From the NCBI GenBank assembly GCA_011503125.2, contig WWBZ02000016.1, forward strand, positions 868,001 through 932,000: DNA of 64,000 bases, written 5' to 3'. This stretch comes from Botryosphaeria dothidea. Taxonomy: Eukaryota; Ascomycota; Dothideomycetes; Botryosphaeriales; Botryosphaeriaceae. The position numbers and the translations under genes are program-made. The notes below the pieces were generated by a model that saw only the letters and a program-made list of their open reading frames with translations, made no database searches and was not told the DNA's origin. Positions 55,665-64,000 of the stretch are shown here, piece by piece. Each line of letters starts with the position of its first letter. Position 1 is the first letter of the stretch.

Positions 55665-57057
55665 GATTGTCGCTGATTTGCGTGTGGATGGCGATGGAGA
55701 AAGACGGGAGCCGGAGGGAGGCGGCGTTTAGAAGCGGAGCATCCTCGCTTGCGCTAGTCTCGGAAAGGCTTACTCCGAACTCTTCGAATAGCATCAGAGC
55801 CAAGCTTCTCTCCATGCACTCATAAACGTATAAATTCAAGCATTCTCTGGGTGATCTTTTCGCTGATGGGCTATAAGTTTGCTGTGTTTCTCTGCGATGA
55901 CGCTCTGTGACATGTACGTGCCCAGCACTGTACATACATGCATGTATGCCAGCCCCCGTTTCGAGACTGCAGACAAATTACGGATGACCTCGGTGGTTGG
56001 GTAGATTTCTGTCAATCGCAGCCGCAGCAATTTTCTATATTCCCTAGCTCCCGCAGTGTGGCTGGAGGTTGTAGAGGAGCTTACGACGACTCTTATACCG
56101 TATCGCCATGTATCGAGGGGCGAAGCTGTTGACAAACGAACACGAACACGAAAGAGTGCGACGGGAGCGGTCCGTGCTGAGATGCAGCCGCATACAGGGG
56201 TCTGTTGATGCCGCTGAGTGGTTAGCGTCGAACGCTCTTTCCCTCGACAGGTCAAATTCATTCAGTCAAGAGTACCACAGGTAGTCGAAGCTTTCGTCCG
56301 GATGAGCTTATCGCTAGAAATATGAGACACTCCTTACGTCTATCTGAATTCTTTAGCTCTCTATGAAGTTACGTCTGGTATGGTCATTCGGCTGCAGCCG
56401 CCTTTCGTGCGTGTGTGCAGCAGGGCGCAAATCTACTGCCAGCCTTCCCGCTTCTGTCTTTTCATAGATGATCGGGGGTTACCCGGAACGGGAAGGCACC
56501 TAACCTTTCACGGTTTTGTTGCATACACGGCAACACGGCACCACAGCACAGCCTTGATAGTCCACGCCGTCTTGATCTCTGGATTATCAGTAGATAAGAC
56601 AGCAGAATGTGACCGATAACGTCGGAGAATTTTAAGACAGTTCTGTTTAGTCCTTGGACCTCGAATTGTTGAGATGGAGTCGAGATCAAGATGATGACGC
56701 GACAGATAGTTTGCAGCGCTAAGAGCAGAGGCCGTTCAAATTACCGGTTCAAAATAGTAATTCTTTTCAGCAAGCCGCAGAGCCTCTCATTATTTCGCCC
56801 TCAGCCTGTTCGTCGTTTTCGTGTGCTGGTTACGGTGGCGCCACTAGTCCTATTTGGTGATGTAGCGCACGTGAGTCGTATTCGTAGCATCGTACTCGTT
56901 CTGTGCACTCACTCCTTCTGAAAGGCTATACAAAGATGGGACCTACAAATATCTCCCCCAAATTCACGTCTGCCATCTTCCACTCTACCAACAACCCATC
57001 CATCCGAGACTAAACGACAGGTCACTTTCAGCTCAATCACCAAAGCCACGATTCGAA
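55665..57057. promoter_or_regulatory. Divergent promoter region of regulator 1 and the RTA1-type gene
   Basis: 1.39 kb holding both promoters and palindrome copy E (56282-56367). No gene. No SRE-type site (Upc2 site TCGTATA) could be spotted with confidence by eye. Confidence 0.4.
56282..56367. repeat. Dispersed palindrome, copy E (decayed)
   Basis: GTCGAAGCTTTCGTCCGGAT on the left, and a right arm whose reverse complement reads CTTCATAGAGAGCTAAAGAA. The interior AATATGAGACACTCCTTACG matches copies A and C. Confidence 0.6.
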
Positions 57058-58071
57058 ATGGCCTCCGACGACTCTCTCAACGGCTACAAGCTTTACCAGT
57101 ACGAGCCTAGCTTAGCTGCTGCTGTCATCTTTGTCATCGCATTTGCTCTCACAACATCATTCCACATCTTCCAGTTGATCAAGCACAAAACGTGGTATAT
57201 GCTTGCATTTCTCATCGGCGGTTTCTGTAAGTCGACTCTGACCCACAATTGGAAAGTTGTGGCACTGACAAGTTTTCTCGAATAGTCGAAGTCATTGGAT
57301 ACATTGGACGCGCTGCCTCCGCTAAGGAAGATTATGGCAAGTGGACGGTAGGACCATACGTGATCCAGAGTGTCTTTCTGCTTGTTGCACCAGCTCTCTT
57401 CGCTGCCTCGGTTTACATGGTCCTCGGGCGTATTATCCTTCTCACGGACGGCGAGAGTCACTCCATCATAAAGAAGCGCTGGCTCACCAAGTTCTTCGTC
57501 TTCGGAGACGTATTCTCCTTCCTGTTGCAATCAAGTGGTAAGTCATCTCCGAGATGTGTGAAGCTGGACCAAATTGGCTGATTCAAACTCAGGCGGCGGC
57601 CTCATGGCTAAGGGCACCGACGACCCCGATTCGATCAAGATGGCGCAAAACATCATCATCGGCGGTCTGATCCTCCAACTCGTCTTCTTCGGTTCCTTCA
57701 TCGTCGTCGCTGCCATATTTCACAAGCGCATGAATGCTATTCCTACCGTTAAGTCCGAGCAACCGGAAATTCGCTGGCGCCATTACCTTACCACGCTCTA
57801 CGTCGTCAGCGTCCTCATCATGATCCGTTGCATCTTCCGCGCCATCGAATACATCCAGGGCCATGACGGATACTTGCTCCAGAATGAGGTCTTCCTCTAT
57901 ATCTTTGATGCGCTTCTCATGTTCCTTGTCATGGCGTACATGAACTGGCAGCATCCTTCGGAGATTGGTCACCTTCTCCGCGGAGAGAGGCCGTCTGCTG
58001 GTGGTTACATATTGGAGACCGTTGATCCCAGCAAGGAGGGCCAACTCCACGGTCCTCGTGAGATGGTTTGA
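57058..58071 (+). CDS. RTA1-family lipid-translocating membrane protein
   Basis: Exons 57058-57226, 57286-57537 and 57593-58071 (299 aa), all in frame. Seven hydrophobic segments are apparent, starting with AAAVIFVIAFALTTSFHIF. Family signatures include GGFFEVIGYIGR after segment 2, SVFLLVAPALFAASVYMVLG, the FVFGDVFSFLLQSSGGGLM loop, IRCIFRAIEYIQGHDGYLL and the EVFLYIFDALLMFLVM end. RTA1/RSB1-type proteins are plasma-membrane proteins linked to resistance to toxic lipids and sterol analogues and to sphingoid-base export in yeast. The C-terminus is a short hydrophilic tail. It lies between two paralogous Zn2Cys6 regulators. Confidence 0.93.
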
Positions 58072-58804
58072 GGAGATAGATAGCAGAAAGCAATAGGGTG
58101 AAAATGGTGGTAGCAATTTCGATTGAGTGGTTATGACGATTTCTTTCGTGTTTGGATAACGATTTCCCGTTCATCTTTCTTATGTTTTTCCTTTTTCATA
58201 ACAGGGTTTTCGGCCAGTTGCTGGACTCTTTCGTGCGGAATATCTCATGTGTGAACTATGTCGTCAGGTTCACAGATCAAGAATCAAAGCGTTGGGTTGG
58301 ATCAAAGATAGAACCGGATAGAAGCACAAACGTCGACGCGAAATCTGAAGGCAGGCCATCTGGCCTCAGACATCCTTGGTGAACATGGCGCTTCTCAGCA
58401 ATGCGACCTTCCTAGAGCGGAATGGGGGGCTAACGTTGTCTAGCTGGCGGCAGCGAAACGGCGAGAGCCATAATACGCCGCCGTGGTGTTGGCGTGTTGA
58501 CGTGAGGAAAGATGTTGCGTCCGTGTTTTGGCAAAAGTCATGGCCGACCAGCGCGGGAGAAACTGCGGCAAGCACGGGCGCTCTTCGGCTCGAGCTTTCC
58601 GCTTCGGGGACAGGCTGTGCAGCGGCTGTCAGGGTTCGTTCTTGGCTGCGCCTCCTCGCTCGCGGCCTACAAGACCCGACAGCCCCTCTGTTTCCATCTC
58701 TGCAAGACTGCTACACCATTCGCTTGACTCGCGCCAATTGGCTTGCGCTTGTTTTCCTCTCTGCGCAGCGCTCTCCCCGCCGGCCCCTGTATGGCCATGT
58801 GACT
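58072..58804. other. Intergenic region between RTA1-type gene and regulator 2
   Basis: An open frame runs into the regulator from 58376, but its translation is unlike the family and I take it to be leader sequence. No separate gene. Confidence 0.4.
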
Positions 58805-60234
58805 ATGCCCGAGCAGCAGCCGGCGCAGAGTAGCAAAGGGACCATAGCGTCGCGGCGATCGCATCGAAAATCCCGTTTGGGCTGCCAGAATTGCAAAAAA
58901 CGGAGGATCAAGGTGAGTTTGTTCCGTTACATTGTCCTACCATTTCCACGTCACCGTGTGGAGCGGTCGTCAGGATGGGGACGTTATTGTTTCCCTGAAA
59001 CATTTGCATTCGGACGATTGCATGCGCTCCTCACGCATGCTTATCTCACAGATCGGGAATTTCTGATGCTTTGTAGTGCGACGAGAAAAAGCCCGAGTGC
59101 ACAAATTGCGTCAGGCATGCCATTCAATGTGACTTTAACGTAGCTGCCGCCTCGTCTCACTCCGCAGCTTCGAGCCCGGCAACCTATCTCAGCCCTCACG
59201 ATGCTCTCCTGGCGAGCGCAACCACCCCCTCTGGGCCTGGCGGAGTGCCCAGCCCATTCATGAGCGTGAGCGAGCACAGTGCTACTCCAGCTCCTCCCGC
59301 TCGTCCCGGCTTTGTATCTAATGTTTCTGATCTGGAGCTTCTGCACAATTGGTCAACCTCAACGGCCTACACCATTTCCAACGTCCCGGATATGCATGAC
59401 TTTTACCGCATCAATGTCCCGCAAATGGGCTTTTCCTACCCTTTTGTACTCCATGCCATCATGGCTCTCTCAGCCCGTCATCTTGCTCATTTCAGGGAAA
59501 ACAAGCGCATCTCCTACACGACTAAAGCTGACCATCACTGGGATATTGCTTTACGGACCGCTACCACCCTTCTGACCACCGTAAACGACGACAATGCTCC
59601 TGCACTTTACATCTTCGCTGTCCTGTCCTGCTTCTACACCTTCGGCAAAGGGCCCAAGCCGCAAGACTTCCTCGTCTTCAGCGACCACGGCCCAGCCGAA
59701 TGGCTTGCGCTCTTCCGCGGCGTGCGCGCCATCATGGACACAACAAGTAATAAACTAAAGTCGGGACCGCTTTCCACTCTCTTTTCCACCGCTATGACTC
59801 GCGTCCGGACCTTCTGGAACCACGACCTCGCCGACGAGCACCCCCGCGTTGCCGAGCTGCGCCAGGTCACCCTCGAGGTCGCAGCCGACAGCCCAAACCT
59901 ACCGACCTACATCGCCGCCATCAACGATGTGTCGCGCTGCTTCGCGTGTACCTTCTTGGCCGACGGCTCTGCCATTACGGGCTACTCGCAAACCATCTTC
60001 GTGTGGCTGTATCGCGTGTCCGACGATTTCGTGCTCTGTCTGCAACAGAAGCAGCCCCTCGCCCTCACCATCTTCGCCTACTTTGTCGTTCTCGTCAACG
60101 AGCTCGGCAACGTCTGGTGGCTGAAGGGCTGGGTCTACCACCTGCTCGCTGGTATCTACGACGCCATGGATGAGGGCAGCAAACCGTGGATCCGATGGCC
60201 AATTGAGAAGCTGGGGTGGATACCCGATGCGTGA
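58805..60234 (+). CDS. Zn2Cys6 transcription factor, Upc2-like (paralogue 2)
   Basis: Exons 58805-58912 and 59077-60234 (421 aa). The first exon ends after LGCQNCKKRRIK at the same codon as in paralogue 1, and the second starts CDEKKPECTNCVRHAIQCDF, completing C-x2-C-x6-C-x6-C-x2-C-x6-C. The 164-bp intron is longer than that of the sister (102 bp). Regulatory-domain blocks match the sister: DLELLHNWSTSTAYT, LHAIMALSARHLAHFRE, WLALFRGVRAIM, WLYRVSDDFVLCLQQKQPLAL, WWLKGWVYHLLAG, ending PWIRWPIEKLGW. Probable nuclear regulator of lipid or sterol genes; the adjoining RTA1-type gene is an obvious candidate target. Confidence 0.92.
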
Positions 60235-60784
60235 GAAGGCAGTGATCGCCTTGGAAAATCTTTGATAGCATTTATTCATCATCGAGCGTCTTGGCGTTGC
60301 TTCGAGCACTGATACAGTCCTGAACATAACGTTCTTTTCGGGAATGTGGGCATTAGAAAGTCCAATTTGCGGTAGGGCAGGTCTTGGAGAAAAGGAAATC
60401 CCCGTCATCCACTATTTCGAGCAAGTATAAAAGCATCTATCTCTGAATTTCTTTTTCACCTCATACAAGGAGCAATTTCAGCTTCCTGTTTTCTTATTCC
60501 TTCTCTTTTTCTCGGCTCCGTAATCTCGCTGCACGACATGATGGAAACTCCGACCTTTGTTCGAAAAATACATATGGGGAATCGAAGCAGTTGTCCGAAT
60601 GTAAGTATTCAGAGGATTTCTATGACATCGATGGCCTAGTGGCTGATTCAACTCCCGGTCAGCGATCAAATTTACAGGGTGCTGCCCCCAAAGTTGCAGG
60701 TAAGCCCACCATTTACTCGCTCAGCAGGAAAAAAAAAAGGAACAAAAGTATAAGCAAAGACAAAAAGAAATTCCCACCATTATC
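60235..60784. other. Intergenic, with a half copy of the palindrome
   Basis: ATGGGGAATCGAAGCAGTTG at about 60575 followed by TCCGAATGTAAGTATTC resembles one arm of the dispersed palindrome; the other arm is absent or unrecognisable. No gene. Confidence 0.4.
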
Positions 60785-62990
60785 CTAACCATCCATTCCG
60801 TCATTATTATCAGCATCCCCACCATCCTCCGAATTGCCTGGATCCCACTCCATCTCCCCCCATCGCTTCCGCCTTTTCGCGCGGGTCCTCGTTCTTTCCT
60901 TTGCTCTCTTTGCCTCAAGCTTATCCCGTGTAGCCCTTTTCTCCTCCGCTGCCCGCTCCTCCCGTTCCGCCTTCCTGTCGCGCACCAAGGCTGCGGTCCC
61001 CACCTTAATGACGCGCTCCTCGACTTCATCCGCGCTCTCGCCCGGCTTCTGTAGGATGTAATCGTACGGATACTCCCACACAGCGCCGCGAGAGAGAAGA
61101 AACACGACGGCTTCTTCGTTGCCGGCACGTCGAGCATGGTAGATGAGCGGCCTCTCGAGATTTCGGTAGCGTCGGGGTATTCTCATCTTAGTCTTCCTTA
61201 GCTCCGTTTTCTGCTGCCTCTGCTTCTGGCTCCGCGTCGGCCTCGGCTCTTGCTCCTCCTCGTACTCATCCTCGTTGTCGTCTGCGTCACCGGCATCCGT
61301 GAACGGCCTGACTGGCAAAGGCGGGCTCCAGGTGCCATGGATGTTGCAACCCGCATCGACGAGCAGCCGCAGCATCTCTATGTTGCCGACCCTGATCGTG
61401 GTGGGCAGACTCTCGCACGCTGAGAGACGATCCGCCTCAATAGTCCGTACGTCTAGATGTGAGAGTATTGCTCTGAACGCCTCAATGTGCTGCTGCTGGA
61501 CGGCCTCGTGGAGCGCATTGAAATAGGTAGGCTGGCCGGCGATAGGCTCCGTATAGCCTCGCACTTGCGCGCCGCCACCGAGCAGCGCCTCGATGCAAGC
61601 AACATCATTATTCCTCACCGCAGTCGACAGCGGCACGCGCTGGCACTCGCGCGCGATCATCTCCGTCCGCGCTGGGTGGCTCTTGTCGACGCCCAGCAGG
61701 ATCCGCACCAGCTCGACGTCGCGCGCCTCGACGCACGCCTGCAGCGGCATCTCGCACAGATGCCGCTCGTCCACGCGGTCCGGCCAGTGCGGATCCACGC
61801 CGCGCTCGAGCAGGTACCGCACCAGGTCCGGGTCGCGCCGGCGCGTGCAGAGGGGGAAGAGGGCGCGCCCCAGGTGCGGCGAGTAGGCGGCGACGACGTC
61901 CGGGTGGGCGAGCAAGCCCCACAGCTCGCGGCCGGCCGGCGTCGCGCGGGCGTACTCGATGGCGCGCAGGAACTCGGCCTGCAGGCGGTGCGCGTTCTCG
62001 CAGCGGCCGCGCTCGAACAGCGAGGCCAGGATGACCAGGACCGCCCAGCGGTGCTCCGGGCGGTTGCCGCGGCAGGCGGCGATCATGGGGCTCTGGTGGT
62101 TGTACCGCACGCGCGCCGGGTCCGCGTGGCGGAAGAGCACGCCGACGCTGTGGAGGTCCTGCAGCAGGCGGGCGTCGCCCGTGCGCGCGGCCGCCCACTG
62201 CAGCGACGGCACGAAGAGGCTGGCGTGGTTGAGGGCGCGCGGGTTCGGCGCCCGGTTGACGAAGTGCGCGAGCATGACGCGGTCGTCCGTCCACACGGCC
62301 ACGCAGGCGCACGCGCGGAAGACGTCCAGCGCGCTGAACTCGTTCCATCGGCACGATGGGCGGAAGGCGTAGGCCGCGGTGCACGTTTCCCACTTGTGGT
62401 CGAAGACGACGGAGCAGGTCGTCTTGCTGTAGAACCACTCCATGGCGGGGGAGTGGGCGAGCTTGTAGTCGAGGATCGCGCGGACCGTGTATCGGATGAC
62501 GAGGAGGAGCGGCACTTGCATTCCGGAGTTGCGTCTGCTCATTGCCATGGTGCTCAGTATCGTGGTGCGCCAGTCGGACGGCGCTTTCTTGAGCATGTCC
62601 TGCGTCTCGAACTCGTCGCGTGTGGCGCAGGTCCAGAGCAGTTCAGCCTGGATCTCGGTGTCGAAGATTCCTGGAGCAGTGATTGGCATATCAGCACGGG
62701 GCCAGGACCTAAGTGCAGCCTGTAATGTGGAAGTGTGGCTTACGGGATACGCCCCGCGCTCTCATCACGTCGGCGTTTCTGCTTCCGAGGACGAAATGGT
62801 GGATTATGCGCTGGTATAGCTCTGGCGGCATGTCCATCAACCCGACACGAGGAGGAGCCGCAACGGCGGCGGCGGGGTTTTGGCAGGTACATTTCCGCTT
62901 CGTCGTGGACTGCGTTCGGGCTTTCTTGGCCGCTTTCTTTGATGTGGTTGGAGCCCCGGTGGCTCTGCGCTTCTTCTTGGTGGTCAGCAT
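60785..62990 (-). CDS. Ankyrin-repeat protein with F-box-like N-terminus (paralogue 1)
   Basis: Exons 62990-62744 and 62670-60785 (710 aa), phase-1 intron of 73 bp with a TGCTGATA branch. The basic N-terminus (LTTKKKRRATGAPTTSKKAA) is followed by LMDMPPELYQRIIHHFV, an F-box-like helix. The middle contains degenerate ankyrin repeats: DPDLVRYLLERGVDPH, MPLQACVEARDVELVRILLG, VPLSTAVRNNDVACIEALLG, FNALHEAVQQQHIEAFRAIL and GNIEMLRLLVDAGCNIHG. An acidic run (DADDNEDEYEEEQE) and a Lys/Arg/Glu-rich helical C-terminus complete it. Such F-box/ankyrin proteins in fungi often form expanded families. An adjoining paralogue is cut by the window end. Confidence 0.82.
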
Positions 62991-63608
62991 AACTATGGTT
63001 GGGGATACTGAACAGGTCACGGAGAGAGGAGTAAGTTGAAGGGTCGAGGCGGGAGCGGACGAGTGGTCACTAAAGTGGGAGGAGGCAGGGCGCACGGGAT
63101 GGATTTTACCTTGACCTCCCTCAAATGGTGTTTGAGAAGACTAGAGACCCGTACCACTTCTGACCAAAAGGTGCAAACACGTCATGGGACCAGAGATTCG
63201 AAAGCTGTTCGTGGAATATTGTCCCTGGTTTGACCCTTTCCCTTCCATGATGCTCACTCCTGAAGCGAGGGAATTTTACGATGTCTTTCAAGCTACCTTC
63301 GTATGTCACGCACAAAGCACTTTATCACCTATCCATAGCATTTTGAAGCCAATAATATCAGTCTGATTCAACTTTTGCATCTCTGTCAATCTCCATAAAA
63401 CTCGAAATTTTCCGTCCCCAGGCCCTCCCTTGTCAGTTACTTCTAGCAACGCATATTCTTGAAGACTTTTATCCGCGCATTGTACTCTCCTAGCGCTCCA
63501 GCATCATCCACATGTATGAAATACTCAATATTTCCCCATTTCTACTGCATTTTCAGTGCTCGGTTCCACTTCTCCAGCAGCCTTGTAGCCCGACCACCCT
63601 TCATCAGT
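62991..63608. other. Intergenic gap between the two ankyrin paralogues
   Basis: Nothing supported. It should hold the promoter of paralogue 1 and the 3' end of paralogue 2. Confidence 0.4.
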
Positions 63609-64000
63609 TCAGTAGGCTGAGAACCTCGGATCCGAAAGATCCGAAACCGATATCGCATGTCGATAGTCCTGCGACTTTTTCACCTTTCTCCTCGCCTCGG
63701 TATTGCCCGTATGATCCTCTGACGTCTTCTCGGTCTTCCCGCTGCCGTCGGCCGACTCCTTGTGCCATCTCCGTTTGCTCTTCAAGTGGTGATCGCGCAC
63801 CTTGATCATATCTCTCAGAGGACCTGCACGCCCATCGACAGTGTCCGCGCTCTCACCCGGCTTCCGCAGCAGAACATCGTACGGGTAGTTGTGGACGGCA
63901 CCGAGCTCCCAAAGCAGGGCTTCTGCCTCGCGAGCCTTGCCCCGCCGCGCGAAGGCAATGGCAGGGTGCTTGCGCTTTGAATGGTAGGGCGGAAGTGCCG
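63609..64000 (-). CDS. Ankyrin-repeat paralogue 2, C-terminal fragment
   Basis: An open frame runs in from the right edge to a TGA at 63611-63609. It contains LLWELGAVHNYPYDVLLRKP followed by GESADTVD, closely matching the LLSRGAVWEYPYDYILQKP and GESADEVE stretch of the upstream paralogue, then a basic C-terminal tail (KSKRRWHKESADGSGKTEKT). The 5' part lies outside the window. Same strand and same order as paralogue 1, so this is a tandem arrangement. Confidence 0.8.
   Translation of the reverse strand, partial: ALPPYHSKRKHPAIAFARRGKAREAEALLWELGAVHNYPYDVLLRKPGESADTVDGRAGPLRDMIKVRDHHLKSKRRWHKESADGSGKTEKTSEDHTGNTEARRKVKKSQDYRHAISVSDLSDPRFSAY

Noticed and set aside
60621..60700. tRNA-like TGGCCTAGTGG (box A resemblance)
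   Set aside because: No box B and no cloverleaf could be drawn around it.
61487..62725. 412-codon plus-strand open frame over the ankyrin gene
   Set aside because: Antisense shadow; the minus-strand reading has clear ankyrin repeats and a conserved paralogue.
1..64000. CRISPR arrays, rRNA genes, bacterial-type operons
   Set aside because: None seen; the window is eukaryotic nuclear DNA.

Overview
The window is genomic DNA of a filamentous ascomycete (Pezizomycotina). Genes are short-intron and monocistronic on both strands, with GT...AG introns of about 50-80 bp and CTAAC/CTGAC-type branch sites. Fungal-only families are present (Zn2Cys6 and C2H2 regulators, RTA1, Pmt1). A pectate lyase, an S1/P1 nuclease, a pepsin-like protease and two small secreted proteins suggest a plant-associated or saprotrophic life. 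I cannot fix the class; Dothideomycetes or Sordariomycetes would both fit.

Layout. 0-6.2 kb: tail of an epimerase, then two divergently placed helix-rich genes. One has an N-terminal cyanovirin-N (CVNH) lectin domain and the other a long helical architecture with an internal hydrophobic segment; a 226-bp inverted-repeat element abuts the start of the second. 6.4-18.4 kb: conserved housekeeping genes (a proline/acid-rich protein, the ISD11 Fe-S assembly factor, splicing factor SF3A1/Prp21, O-mannosyltransferase Pmt1) and a secreted S1/P1 nuclease. 18.6-26 kb: a graveyard with a C2H2 regulator carrying several lesions, an alcohol dehydrogenase with a 1-nt frameshift, an aldehyde dehydrogenase cut by an LTR-like insertion, and a P450 remnant fused head-to-head to it. 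It reads as the remains of a small oxidative metabolic cluster. 26.5-31.5 kb: intact M20 amidohydrolase, a CECR5-type HAD protein and a secreted seven-bladed lactonase. 33.5-35.3 kb: an intronless protein with an I-PpoI-like His-Me finger nuclease site. 37-46 kb: a conserved disordered protein, a doubtful GC-rich ORF, a PL1 pectate lyase and an aspartic protease. 46-54 kb: gene-poor, with two secreted proteins. 54.3-60.2 kb: an RTA1-family membrane protein flanked by two paralogous Zn2Cys6 regulators. 60.8-64 kb: two ankyrin-type paralogues, the second running off the right end.

A short imperfect palindrome (about 85 bp, arms resembling GTGGGGAGTGGAAGCATTCG) is dispersed in at least five copies, all between genes. 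It looks like a family of non-autonomous inverted-repeat elements.

All exon boundaries were deduced by eye from splice consensus and reading-frame continuity. Family assignments rest on motif recognition, not on searches.
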